Shown here: piece after piece, positions 24,763-35,100 of the stretch | How positions within the stretch are numbered: the first letter of the stretch is position 1 | How the letters are laid out: each line of letters begins with the position of its first letter | DNA from: Bacteroidaceae bacterium | GTDB lineage: Bacteria > Bacteroidota > Bacteroidia > Bacteroidales > Bacteroidaceae | Assembly (NCBI GenBank): GCA_017617315.1 | Contig: JAFZWM010000019.1 | Span: 1-64,000 of the forward strand | Reading direction: 5' to 3' | Length of the DNA stretch: 64,000 nt | The notes under the pieces: model-generated | What the model was told of the DNA's origin: nothing | The model's database searches: none | Seen by the model: only the letters and a program-made list of their open reading frames with translations | Translations under genes and position numbers: made by a program

Positions 24763-25809
24763 ATGAAGAAAGTATTTCTAATCTGTACACTTGCTGTGTT
24801 GCAGTTGTTGCAGCCAATTGGTGCTTTGGCGCAGAATTCAGGAAAAAAGTATGCCGTATATTGCGTGGCATTCTACAATCAGGAGAACTTGTTCGATACA
24901 ATCCACGATGCTCATAAAAACGACTATGAGTTCCTGCCAAACGGAGGCTATCACTGGACTGCACTTAAGTATAAGAACAAACTGAAGAACATGGCTACGG
25001 TTATCGCCGACTTCAAGGACAAGATGGCACCCGCAGGCCCTGCCTTCATCGGCTTGTCGGAGGTCGAGAACCGCCGCGTGCTCGAAGACCTGCGCAATCA
25101 GGAACAACTGAAGCCTTTCGGCTATGAAATAATACACGAAGAAGGAGAGGACAAGCGCGGCGTTGACTGTGCTGCCTTCTACAACCCACAACTGTTCAAG
25201 TACAAGAGCCACAAACTTGTACCTTTCATATACGAGGATGGCGACACCGTTCACCGTACCCGCGGATTCTTGGTGTGCCGTGGCGAGATTGCCGGCGAGG
25301 ATGTAGCGGTAATCGTCAACCACTGGCCTTCGAGAGGCGCAAAGAGCGACCGACGCGAGATTGCAGGCCGTCAGGTTAAGCGTATAAAAGACTCGCTGCT
25401 TACAGAGAACCCTAATATAAAGGTGATGATAATGGGCGACCTCAACGACGATCCAATGAACGCAAGCATAAAGGATGCCCTCGGCGCAAAGCGCAAGCCT
25501 GAGCAGTGCAAGACCGCTGCCGACCTTTACAACCCTTGGTGGGACATCCTTGCTGGCGGAAACGGAACGCTCAAGTTCCGCGACCAATGGAACTTGTTCG
25601 ACCAGATTATCTTTACCGGAAACCTTTTGGGTACAGACCGCTCAACACTCAAGTTCTACAAGGCCGAAATCTTCAGCCGCGACTATCTGTTCGAGCACGA
25701 GGGCAAGTTCAAGGGCTATCCAAAGCGTACTCACGGAAGCGGCATCTGGCTGAATGGATACAGCGACCATCTTCCAACCCGCATCTTCCTGATAAAAGAA
25801 GTAAAATAA
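24763..25809 (+). CDS. Secreted endonuclease/exonuclease/phosphatase (EEP) family protein
   Basis: 348 residues with signal peptide MKKVFLICTLAVLQLLQPIGALAQ. The EEP (DNase I-like) fold is shown by AFYNQENLFD (metal-binding Asn/Glu), LSEVENR, VNHWPSRG (catalytic His), MGDLNDDP and the final YSDHLPTRIF (His). It probably hydrolyses phosphodiester bonds in periplasmic or extracellular nucleic acid, though EEP proteins also include phosphatases. It is the first rightward gene of the nucleic-acid cluster and diverges from the nucleoside symporter. Confidence 0.88.
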   Translation: MKKVFLICTLAVLQLLQPIGALAQNSGKKYAVYCVAFYNQENLFDTIHDAHKNDYEFLPNGGYHWTALKYKNKLKNMATVIADFKDKMAPAGPAFIGLSEVENRRVLEDLRNQEQLKPFGYEIIHEEGEDKRGVDCAAFYNPQLFKYKSHKLVPFIYEDGDTVHRTRGFLVCRGEIAGEDVAVIVNHWPSRGAKSDRREIAGRQVKRIKDSLLTENPNIKVMIMGDLNDDPMNASIKDALGAKRKPEQCKTAADLYNPWWDILAGGNGTLKFRDQWNLFDQIIFTGNLLGTDRSTLKFYKAEIFSRDYLFEHEGKFKGYPKRTHGSGIWLNGYSDHLPTRIFLIKEVK

Positions 25810-25842
25810 AAACACACACATATTTATATAATCAGAATCTGG

Positions 25843-25902
25843 TACGCTAATCTAATAGTCGGAGTTTTTTTATGTTAAGACACACGTTGTTAGATTGGCG
25901 TA
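25843..25902. repeat. Imperfect 13-bp inverted repeat before the TonB receptor
   Basis: TACGCTAATCTAA and TTAGATTGGCGTA (one mismatch) are separated by 34 nt containing a T-run. It lies 34 nt after the EEP stop and 60 nt before the receptor start. It could be a weak terminator, a 5' leader hairpin or recombination arms. Confidence 0.55.
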
Positions 25903-25962
25903 TCTGTTTTGGTTAGAGGAATCTTACAAAAGAGTAAATTAATAACTAATACAGTAATAAAA

Positions 25963-28662
25963 ATGAACAAAAAGATGGTATTGGTGGCAATGCTGTTTGG
26001 TTCGGCAACGCTCGTCCTTGCGCAGCAGGCGAACGAAACCGACTCACTTGGCATCTACCGCATCGACAATGCTTCGTTCATCTTCTCCGAGGACCAGCTC
26101 AGCGACGATGACGACGCGGCAAAGTCCATCTCGCTTGTTACAGGAACCAAAGACTTGTACTTGCAGAATGTAGGCTATCTGTTCAGCCCTATGCGATTTA
26201 AGTATAGAGCCTACGACAGCCAGTATTCCGACAACTACTTCAATGGCGTGAAACTGAACAACGTGGAGAGCGGACGATTCAGTTTCTCCGGAATGACAGG
26301 CGGTCTGAACGATGCCACACGCAACAGCGAGGGCTCGGCGTTCCTTGACGTGAACAACTACGGCTTCCTGAGCTTCGGAGGAGGTACTAACGTAAACCTT
26401 CGTGCCGGACAGTATGCTGCCGGACACAAGCTCGGCCTTGCCGCTACAAACAGAAACTACATTCTGCGCGGCAACTATACCTACGCTTCGGGCGTTAATA
26501 GCAACGGATGGGCTTACATGTTCTCGGCTGCCTACCGATGGGCAAACGAGGGCGTGATTGAGGGTACGTTCTACAACTCGTTCAGCTACATGTTCGGCGT
26601 AGAGAAGTACATCAGCGACAAGCACCACGTCTCGTTCAACACATGGGGCGCTCCAACCGAGCGCGGACAGCAGGGAGCATCAACCGAAGAGGCTTACTGG
26701 CTTGCCAACAGCCATTATTACAACCCATACTGGGGATACTACAACGGCAAGAAGCGCAACTCGCGCGTCGTAACCGAGTATTCTCCATCGGCTCTGCTTA
26801 CTTGGGACTACTATATAAGCAACAAGACAAAGCTCGTAACAACCGCAGCATTCAGCTATGTGCAGTATGCAAGTACGGCGGTGAGCTATAACAACGCATA
26901 CAATCCGCGTCCCGACTACTACAAGAACATGCCAAGCAGCGTGTTCAACGTGTACGACCGCGAGAACTTCAACAACGGAACATTCCTCGGCGACAATCCG
27001 GGAATCCTTGAGCAGTATAATCTGCTTTACGACCGCTGGACAGGAGCAAAGGCCGACCGTCAGATGAACTGGGACTTGATGTATGCACAGAATCAGGCTA
27101 ACAACGGAGTAGGCAAGAGCGCGCTCTACTATCTCGAGAAGCGTCATAACGACCAGTTGGCCTTCAACCTTTCATCAGTAATCGACGGAACTCTGAAAAA
27201 CAACTTCGGACGCTATGCTCTGGGTGCACATCTTTCGCACACTCACGGCATGCACTACAAGACGCTTGCCGACCTTCTGGGTGCCGACAGACTTATTGAT
27301 GTTGACAGCTACTCATTGTCAAAGTACGCGAGCGACTCAAAGGAGATTCAGAACGATGCCGACCGTCCTAACCGCGTGGTTAGAGAGGGCAACCGATTTG
27401 GCTACGACTACGACATCAACGTAACAAAGGCACGCGGCTGGGGACAGTACTCGTTCGTGGTTAGCGACTTCAGCGCGTTGTTCGGCGCAAACATCGAGGG
27501 CACATGGATTGAACGCTTCGGAAAGATGCGCAACGGCCGTGCTCTTGAATACTCAAAGGGAAGCAGCGGCACAGCCGAATTCCTTAGCGGCGGCGGAAAG
27601 GCACGCTTTGCATACAAGATTCCTACAGGAACAGTCTATGCCGGAGGAAGCGTAGAGAGCCGTGCTCCGCTTGCATACAACGCCTTTGTTGCTCCACGCG
27701 TTCAGAACAACTTCGTGAACAACCTCCGCACCGAACTCGACTACAGCGCAGAGGCCGGATATATGTTCCACATCGGAGCATTCAGCGGTAAGGTTAGCGG
27801 CTACTATACCGAGATGAGAAATCTTACTCAGCAGATTTCATTCTACAACGACGATGCAGGCTATCTTACATATCTCAGCATGACTGGCCTGAAGAAGCAG
27901 TACTACGGCGTTGAGGCTGCCATCGACGTCAAGCTGATGAGCAACCTTACTCTGAAACTGCTGGGAACTGTCAGCGAGGCTAAGTACGCCAACAACCCAG
28001 ACGCAAGTCTGGCATACGAGGGCTCTGACGGCGAGACATACACTAATCTCAACACTTGGAAGAATCCTGTAACAGGCGAGAAACAGCAGATGCGCGTGTT
28101 CATGGACGGACTTCATGTTGGAAGCACTCCGCTCACCGCTCTCAGCGTAGGACTCGACTACAACATCAAGGGCTGGTACTTGAGTGCTAACCTTAACTAC
28201 TACGACCGTGTATATATCGATGCTTCTGTATACAACCGCATCGGTAGCGTAATGGATAATATCGGCTATCAGACTGTAAAGATGAGCGATTTGAACGCAT
28301 CTACATCTGTAAACACAAATACTGGTCAGCTTACCGATGCCTTCGATGTGGCAAAGAAGGAGGGACAGAACGTATATGATGCCGAGACAGGCGAGCTTCT
28401 TGCAAGCTATACCGAGGCACAGACAAAGTGCAAGGGCGGATTCATGCTCGATGCCTCTGTCGGCCACCAGTTCCGCTTGCCTCACGGAAAGCGTCTTAGC
28501 GTAAACTTGCAGGTAAACAATCTGCTGAACAACACTAACCTGAAGACCGGCGGATACGAGCAGAACCGTGCAAACAAGAGCACATTCGTCTTCTCAAAGA
28601 ATCCTTACTGCTGGTATGCAAATTCGTTGAACGCATTTCTTAACCTTGGTCTTCGTTTTTAA
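25963..28662 (+). CDS. TonB-dependent outer-membrane receptor
   Basis: 899 residues; start chosen at MNKKMVLVAMLFGSATLVLAQ, a clear signal peptide, rather than an ATG 54 nt earlier. A plug-like region (FKYRAYDSQYSDNYFNGVKLNNVESG) is followed by a long beta-barrel ending ANSLNAFLNLGLRF with the terminal Phe. The N-terminal carboxypeptidase-like domain of SusC proteins is absent and no SusD partner follows. A DUF5689-type lipoprotein follows instead, suggesting uptake of something other than glycans; in this cluster nucleic-acid fragments are the likely cargo (inference). Confidence 0.85.
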   Translation: MNKKMVLVAMLFGSATLVLAQQANETDSLGIYRIDNASFIFSEDQLSDDDDAAKSISLVTGTKDLYLQNVGYLFSPMRFKYRAYDSQYSDNYFNGVKLNNVESGRFSFSGMTGGLNDATRNSEGSAFLDVNNYGFLSFGGGTNVNLRAGQYAAGHKLGLAATNRNYILRGNYTYASGVNSNGWAYMFSAAYRWANEGVIEGTFYNSFSYMFGVEKYISDKHHVSFNTWGAPTERGQQGASTEEAYWLANSHYYNPYWGYYNGKKRNSRVVTEYSPSALLTWDYYISNKTKLVTTAAFSYVQYASTAVSYNNAYNPRPDYYKNMPSSVFNVYDRENFNNGTFLGDNPGILEQYNLLYDRWTGAKADRQMNWDLMYAQNQANNGVGKSALYYLEKRHNDQLAFNLSSVIDGTLKNNFGRYALGAHLSHTHGMHYKTLADLLGADRLIDVDSYSLSKYASDSKEIQNDADRPNRVVREGNRFGYDYDINVTKARGWGQYSFVVSDFSALFGANIEGTWIERFGKMRNGRALEYSKGSSGTAEFLSGGGKARFAYKIPTGTVYAGGSVESRAPLAYNAFVAPRVQNNFVNNLRTELDYSAEAGYMFHIGAFSGKVSGYYTEMRNLTQQISFYNDDAGYLTYLSMTGLKKQYYGVEAAIDVKLMSNLTLKLLGTVSEAKYANNPDASLAYEGSDGETYTNLNTWKNPVTGEKQQMRVFMDGLHVGSTPLTALSVGLDYNIKGWYLSANLNYYDRVYIDASVYNRIGSVMDNIGYQTVKMSDLNASTSVNTNTGQLTDAFDVAKKEGQNVYDAETGELLASYTEAQTKCKGGFMLDASVGHQFRLPHGKRLSVNLQVNNLLNNTNLKTGGYEQNRANKSTFVFSKNPYCWYANSLNAFLNLGLRF

Positions 28663-28674
28663 TCTTTTTTGAGT

Positions 28675-29544
28675 ATGAAGAAATATTTTTTAATATTGCT
28701 TGCAGGATTGCTCAGCACGGCTTGTATGAACGATTTCGAAGATGAGCCTGTTTCTGTCGACAAGTTCACGGCAGAGAACGTGGGCACTCCGAACACCACC
28801 ATCAGCAAGGTGCGCAGCAAGTACAGCAGCATAATATCAAATTCGGGTCATACCCTGATTAACGAGGACTTGGTTATCGAGGGCATCGTTACAAGTAGCG
28901 ACATCACCGGAAACCTCTATCAGGTTATGGTTATTCAGGAGATGAACGAGGACGGTACAGTTAATGTTAACGTTCCGGGCATAAACATCGGAATAAAGGG
29001 CGTTAGCAACCTCTACACAATCTTCCCGGAAGGACAGGTTGTCCGCATCAACCTGAAAGGTCTTTACATCGGCGGATATGGCCAGTGCCCAAAGATTGGC
29101 GAGCCATACATCACCGCCAGCGCAACGCCTACGCAGCGCATCGGACCAATGTGCCTGCCGTCAATGACAAAGCACATTCAGAAGGTGGGCAAGGCTAATG
29201 CCAAAAACGTAAAGGCTCGCGAACTTACAGCCGACGATGTGAAGAAAGGCGACCTTGCAAAACTGTCGCCAATGCGCGTAAGCCTTAAGAGCGTAAAGAT
29301 TAAGGAGGCTGACGGATTCACGATGTATGCGCATAAGGAAAGCGCAACCACCTATTCGGTCGAGAACAATATCCTGTTCAGCGACAAGAGTACAAAGATT
29401 CTGCTCTATACAAGTTCGAGTGCGACATTTGCCAACAATCTGCTGCCCGAGGGATGGCTCAACATGGAAGGAATCCTTTCGCGCTACAACAGCAGCTGGC
29501 AGTTTCAGGTCATCTCTGAGGACTTGATAGAGAAAATAAAATAA
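28675..29544 (+). CDS. DUF5689-type surface lipoprotein
   Basis: 289 residues with a lipoprotein signal (MKKYFLILLAGLLSTAC) followed by MNDFEDEP, an acidic surface-export-like signal. The body matches the DUF5689 pattern (INEDLVIEGIVTSSDITGNLYQVMVIQ; FPEGQVVRINLKGLYIGGYG), an OB-fold-like domain found beside TonB receptors. I prefer this ATG over a TTG two codons upstream. It probably pairs with the receptor as a substrate-binding lipoprotein, taking the place of SusD. Function is not established. Confidence 0.75.
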   Translation: MKKYFLILLAGLLSTACMNDFEDEPVSVDKFTAENVGTPNTTISKVRSKYSSIISNSGHTLINEDLVIEGIVTSSDITGNLYQVMVIQEMNEDGTVNVNVPGINIGIKGVSNLYTIFPEGQVVRINLKGLYIGGYGQCPKIGEPYITASATPTQRIGPMCLPSMTKHIQKVGKANAKNVKARELTADDVKKGDLAKLSPMRVSLKSVKIKEADGFTMYAHKESATTYSVENNILFSDKSTKILLYTSSSATFANNLLPEGWLNMEGILSRYNSSWQFQVISEDLIEKIK

Positions 29545-29561
29545 CATTAAACTGAAGATAT

Positions 29562-31082
29562 ATGAAACTTTATTCAAAAATACTGACAATGGTGGGCTTG
29601 GCTGCAACTATTGCTTCGTGCAGCGATGTGCCTGCACCATACGAGTTGAACTTCGACCCAACCGCTGCTTATACGATGCCTTACAAGAATGCTTCGTTGC
29701 AGAACAACTTTAACACTGTTACGGTAAACGGCGTTGCGTGGTCGTTGGGCTCAACATACGCAAAGGCTTCGGGCTACAATGCCGACGACAAGTCTTACAT
29801 TGCAACCGAGGCATGGCTCGTTTCGCCAGCCATAAACACAACTACAACCGAGAATGCCGCTTATCTTAGCGTAGACTACGTTGTACGCTATGGCTCAAAA
29901 ACAGAGGCAGACTTGAAGAACAATCACAGAATTCTTGCAAGTACCGACTATACAGGCGATGTAACCAAGGCTACTTGGACCGACCTCGGCTTTACTCCAG
30001 AGCAGTCTAACGACTGGACTTTCAAGACAAAAGACATTGCACTTCCCGAAGGCTTGGTAAACAAGGAGAGAGTTGTCTTTGCTTTTGTTTACAAGAGCGG
30101 CGACAAGCAGGCTGAATGTTCAACATGGGAACTCGAGAACTTCTGCGTTAAGGCTGGTGTTCCTGCAACCGATGAGCCTGCTCCAACTCCAGATCCGACT
30201 CCGACTGTTGAGCCTGCCGGCGAGGGTACTCTTGCAAGTCCTTACAACGTGGCAAAGGCTCTTGCAATAATCAATGCAGGCACTTACACATCCGACGAGG
30301 TCTATGTTTCTGGTATCATCTCTCAGATTGACGAAATTGATACAGAAAAGTATGGAAACTCAACTTACTACATCTCTGACGATGGCAAGACTCCAACTCA
30401 GCTTGAGGTTTACCGCGGCTACAGCGTGAACGGCGAGAAGTTCAAGGCTGCCGATGAGATTAAGGTGGGCGACAAGGTTGTTGTTCTTGGTAAGATAACT
30501 CTCTACAAGGAGACTCCTGAGTTCGCACAGGGCAGCAAGATTGTTTCTCTGAACGGAACAGGCGGAACAGTTGAGCCAACTCCAGATCCTACACCAACAG
30601 GCGACAATCTGCTTACAAACGGCGGCTTCGAGACTTGGGCCGACGGCATTCCAACAGGCTGGAAGAGCGCATCAAGCGCAAGCAACGCAACTCTGGCTCA
30701 GAGCACAACTGCCAAGTCGGGCACTTATTCAGTTCTTGTAGAGGGCGCAACAGCAAACAAGCGTCTTGCATCTGCCGAGATTACTCTTGCATCAGGTACA
30801 TACAAGTTCTCAGTATTCTACAAGTCGGCTGAGGCTGGTGTTAGCGGCTCTATTCAGCTTGGCTACGCACCTGTCGATGCAGAAGGAAAGGCTTCATATG
30901 TTTACTCAAACAACTACGTTGATTCTTCTGACGACTGGAAGGAACAGACAAACACCTTCACTCTTGAGGCCGAGACAAAACTCTGCCTTGTTGTAATGAA
31001 CTCAAAGAAACCGGGCAAGAGCGTTCTTATCGACGATGCAAGCCTTTACGCAGTTTCGGCAGCATCGGCAAAGAAAAGATAA
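29562..31082 (+). CDS. Multidomain lipoprotein with OB-fold and carbohydrate-module-like domains
   Basis: 506 residues with lipobox IASC (Cys20). Residues 30-200 resemble choice-of-anchor-J domains (AWLVSPAIN, LENFCVKAG). A Pro/Asp/Thr linker leads to an OB-fold region at about 222-335 (SPYNVAKALAIIN, VYVSGIISQI, GDKVVVLGKI), then a second linker and a CBM-like jelly roll (NLLTNGGFETWADGIPTGW) to the end. OB folds bind nucleic acids or sugars; next to two nucleases a nucleic-acid-capturing surface role is plausible. No catalytic motif is seen. Confidence 0.7.
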   Translation: MKLYSKILTMVGLAATIASCSDVPAPYELNFDPTAAYTMPYKNASLQNNFNTVTVNGVAWSLGSTYAKASGYNADDKSYIATEAWLVSPAINTTTTENAAYLSVDYVVRYGSKTEADLKNNHRILASTDYTGDVTKATWTDLGFTPEQSNDWTFKTKDIALPEGLVNKERVVFAFVYKSGDKQAECSTWELENFCVKAGVPATDEPAPTPDPTPTVEPAGEGTLASPYNVAKALAIINAGTYTSDEVYVSGIISQIDEIDTEKYGNSTYYISDDGKTPTQLEVYRGYSVNGEKFKAADEIKVGDKVVVLGKITLYKETPEFAQGSKIVSLNGTGGTVEPTPDPTPTGDNLLTNGGFETWADGIPTGWKSASSASNATLAQSTTAKSGTYSVLVEGATANKRLASAEITLASGTYKFSVFYKSAEAGVSGSIQLGYAPVDAEGKASYVYSNNYVDSSDDWKEQTNTFTLEAETKLCLVVMNSKKPGKSVLIDDASLYAVSAASAKKR

Positions 31083-31106
31083 TCTCAAAAACAGAAAAGA
31101 TAAGTT

Positions 31107-32012
31107 ATGAAAGCAAAATATCTGCTCCTCCCGCTCGCATTCCTTGCCGTGGCGCTGGTGTCGTGTGGAGATGATGACGATGTAAGGAAGACGAGCATCG
31201 AGAAGTCAGATGTTAATGTAAATGCCAACAAGAGTGCCGACCCTTCTGCCAGCCGGTGGGAGATTCCGGCACTCCGCGAGGCCAACGACTACATAACCCA
31301 CAAAACGGGCGACGGCGAACTGAACTATGCTCTCGAGTGGAACAAGTCTGCCAACCATTCGCAATGGGTGGCATATCGCTACGACAGCTATCTTAACAGA
31401 CAGAAGGTTGGCCGTACCGATGAGTGGGGCGCAGACCCTTACTATGCCAGCCAGCCACAGTATCAGATTGCAGCACAGTATTTTTCGGGATACAACCGCG
31501 GGCATCTGGTCGGCTCGGCAGAGCGGCTCTACTCGCGCGAGGCTAATGTTCAGACGTTCTACATGACCAATATGTCGCCAATGAACGGCAACTTCAACAG
31601 CACGTATTGGGGCACTATTGAGGACTGCGTTCGCGATTGGGGACGCAGCTGCAAGTCGGGCGACACGCTTTATGTGGTTAAGGGCGGCACTATCGACGAC
31701 CGCATCAACGGCTCTATATCGCTTCGCACTACAAGCGGCAGCCGTGTCAGCATGGTTGTGCCAAAGTATTACTACATAGCGGTTTTGTCTCTCTCGGCTG
31801 ACGGTACGGCAAAGGCCATCGGCTTCTGGATGGAACACAAGGACTATACCAATACTTCCGACTCGTTCCTGAAAGAATTGCGCCGCAGTTCGGCATGCTC
31901 TATCGACGAACTCGAGGAGCGTACTGGCATCGATTTCTTCTGCAACGTTCCCGACTGGATTGAGAATTTTGTGGAGAAGGCATATACATTGAGCGATTGG
32001 AGCGGAATGTAA
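31107..32012 (+). CDS. DNA/RNA non-specific endonuclease lipoprotein (NUC1 family)
   Basis: 301 residues. A lipoprotein signal (LVSCGDDDD) with an acidic stretch after Cys suggests surface exposure. The NUC1 active site appears as YNRGHLVGSAERL: the usual DRGH reads NRGH, keeping the catalytic His, with metal-binding Asn residues in TNMSPMNGNFN. It would degrade extracellular DNA and RNA to fragments for the neighbouring receptors. It closes the gene run and is followed by a strong terminator. Confidence 0.9.
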   Translation: MKAKYLLLPLAFLAVALVSCGDDDDVRKTSIEKSDVNVNANKSADPSASRWEIPALREANDYITHKTGDGELNYALEWNKSANHSQWVAYRYDSYLNRQKVGRTDEWGADPYYASQPQYQIAAQYFSGYNRGHLVGSAERLYSREANVQTFYMTNMSPMNGNFNSTYWGTIEDCVRDWGRSCKSGDTLYVVKGGTIDDRINGSISLRTTSGSRVSMVVPKYYYIAVLSLSADGTAKAIGFWMEHKDYTNTSDSFLKELRRSSACSIDELEERTGIDFFCNVPDWIENFVEKAYTLSDWSGM

Positions 32013-32021
32013 CTGTATATT

Positions 32022-32059
32022 AAAAGCACTGGATTGTAAAAAAAATCCAGTGCTTTTTT
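32022..32059 (+). terminator. Rho-independent terminator after the endonuclease gene
   Basis: Perfect 14-bp stem AAAAGCACTGGATT/AATCCAGTGCTTTT with an 8-nt loop and a T-run. The T-run also provides the TTTG of the next promoter. Confidence 0.85.
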
Positions 32060-32088
32060 GTGTAATATACATATATGTAATATCTTTG
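32057..32088 (+). promoter_or_regulatory. Promoter of the Oar-like TonB receptor
   Basis: TTTG, 20 nt, TATCTTTG: near-consensus Bacteroidetes promoter, with its -33 element formed by the end of the preceding terminator T-run. Confidence 0.7.
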
Positions 32089-32136
32089 TAGCGGATAAAG
32101 ATACTATAAAAGTAACGTAAACAAATTAAGGTAAAA

Positions 32137-35100
32137 ATGAAAAGATTTCTGTCGTTTTTTGGCGTAATGCTTTTTTGCGTTGTAAGTGCGGTGGCACAGG
32201 TTACAACTTCGGGCATTACCGGAAAAGTTACAACTGAAGGAGAGGCGGTTATTGGCGCTACCATTCAGGCAGTACACGTTCCTTCTGGAACACACTATGG
32301 TACGACAACCAACCTGAGCGGTCGTTTCGACATTCAGGGTATGCGTGCCGGTGGCCCTTACAAGGTCGAGATTTCGTATGTTGGTTACGAAACCAAGGTG
32401 TACAACGACCTCTACTTGCAGTTGGGAGAAGCTTTGACTCTGAAGGTCAACCTGAAGGAAGACTCAAAGGAACTTAACGAGATTGTTGTTGTTGGTCGTT
32501 CAGGACTCGATGCTAACAAGACTGGTGCTGCAATGAGCATCAATGCAAAGCAGATTCAGAACATGCCATCTATCAGCCACAGTATTGCCGACATCACACG
32601 TCTGAACCCTCAGATTAACGTGAGCCAGAGTGGTGCCATGACTTTTGCTGGTGCAAGCAACCGTTACAACAGTTTCCAGGTTGATGGTGCAATGAACAAC
32701 GATGTGTTCGGTCTTACATCAAACGGCCAGAACGGTGGTCAGGCTGGTTCTCAGCCAATCTCTCTCGAGACTATCGACCAGATTCAGGTCAATGTAGCTC
32801 CGTTCGATGTTCGTCAGTCTGGTTTCACCGGAGGTTCTATCAACGCTATCACTAAGTCAGGTACAAACGAGTTCCACGGCTCTCTTTACGGCGACTGGAA
32901 CAATCAGGACCTCATCGGTAGCAAGTACAAGATGATGAATGGCAAGAACAGCGAGAAGTACGAGGAGCAGCATGAGTATCATTTTGGTGCTACAATCGGC
33001 GGTCCGATAATCAAGGACAAGTTGTTCTTCTTTGCAAACTTCGAGAAGGCTAACAAGACTTATCCAAACAAGTACGGATACCGTTCAACTGCTTCTAAAC
33101 TCAATCCATCAGGAACAAACGGAAAGGACGGATGGGCTGTTGTTGACGAGATAATGAGTTTCATTACAGCAAGTGCAAAGCAGCAGGGTGTCAACTACAC
33201 TCCATCGCTTGCAAATCCTGATATCTATCAGAAGTCAACAAAGGCAGGCTTGAAGCTTGACTGGAATATCAACGACAAGCACAAGTTTATGCTTAGCTGG
33301 CGTTTGAATGATGCAAAGCAGCTTAACGGCGGAAGCAACGCTTCTACATTCAAGGCTGCCGACCAGCAGTACGACTTCGTTTCAAACACTAATACGTTTA
33401 CTGCCGAGTTGCAGAGCCGCTTTAGCCAGAGCGTAGCAAACGAGTTCCGTGCATCATACGTTCGCGTTCGCGACCATCGCGACCCAATCGTTGCAGCTCC
33501 AATGGTTCAGATTTCGGGCGTTGGAAACGGAACTTTCACAACTGGTACTGAGTATTCATCAGCAGCAAATGCGCTCGATCAGGATACTTACACATTTACC
33601 GATAACCTTACTCTTTACAAGGGAAATCACACATTCACCTTCGGTACTCACAACGAGTTCTACAATTTCAAGAACCTGTTTATTCAGAATTACTACGGAT
33701 GCTACTACTTCAACAATCCTGAGGATTTCTACGGATTCGCAAACGGCGATTACACAAAGTTGAAGCAGTACTACTATACTTGTGCAAATGTTGCAGTAAC
33801 AGGCGATCCGCACTGGGCTGCTGAGTTTGGTGCAGGTCAGCTTGGATTCTATGTTCAGGACAAGTGGGATGTAACAGATAACTTCCAGGTTACTTACGGC
33901 TTGCGCGCCGACATTCCATTGTGCTTCGACACTCCAACAGAGAACCCTACATTCAACAACTATGCAAAGTCTATGTACGACAAGTACGGCGAAATTGCTG
34001 CAAACTACAGCAACTTGGCTGCTCAGGCTTATAATGCAGGCGACATCGAGACTGCAAACGCATACGATCGCAAGTGGTACGAGACTGATCAGGTTAGACA
34101 GCGTTGGGATTGCAAGACAAACCAGAAGATGAGCAGCGCGCCAATGTGGAGCCCTCGTGTTGGTTTCCGTTGGAAGCTTGACGATGCAAGCAAGTATGTT
34201 ATTCGTGGTGGTGCAGGTATCTTCACCGGACGTATTCCATTCGTATGGTTGAGCAACAATATCTCAAATACTGGTATTCAGTTGAGTAGCTACAACACAA
34301 ACAAGGGTGTTGAGGGCATGACTCTTATCTGGGATCCAAACAAGCAGCAGCCAAACGTTGCAGCCCTTGCAGCATCAGGCTCACAGCTTATCAATGTATT
34401 CGACAAGAACTTCCGTTTCTCACAGAATGCACGTTTCAGCCTCGGTTTCGACTTCCGTGCTGCAGGTATCGACTGGACATTCGACGGAATCTACTCAAAG
34501 ACTCTTAACGATGTAGTTTACCGCAACCTTGCATACGATTTGGATGGCAAGACTGTTGCAGAGACTTATCCATCATTGTCATTCGATACTCGTCCAACAT
34601 TTGCACGTCAGACAACAAAGGCTCTTGCTGGTGCTGAGGCTGCTAATATCACAAACATCTATCATCTTGGCAACACTTCACAGGGTTATTCATACAGTTT
34701 GTCTTTGAAGGCTGCAAAGAGCTTCGCATTCGGTCTTGACTTGACTGCTGCTTATACTTATACTCAGTCTAAGTCTGTAAACAGTGGTACAAACTCTGTT
34801 GCTCAGTCTAACTTCCGTTACAACTATACTCACGGAAATTCAAACGAGCCTGAGCTTGGCTACAGTGCATACAACATTCCTCACAAGATTGTAATCTCTG
34901 CATTCTATACAAAGGAATATGCTAAGCATTTTAGTACTACTGTTGGTCTTATCTACACAGGTTCAACAGGTGCTCCATATTCTGTTTACTACTATGGCGA
35001 CCTCAATGGCGATGGTGCTGACGGTAACGACCTGATGTTCATCCCAACAGATGCTCAGATTGACCAGATGAGCTTCAAGGCAGGAAGCGGCTACACAGAG

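Noticed and set aside
24617-24964. N-terminal extension of the nucleoside symporter by 116 codons
   Set aside because: The extension overlaps the divergent gene start and promoters; family members begin at the MKIRLIILSF methionine.
31206-32264. Minus-strand 352-codon frame opposite the endonuclease gene
   Set aside because: Antisense to a protein with a clear NUC1 active site; it also spans a terminator and a promoter.
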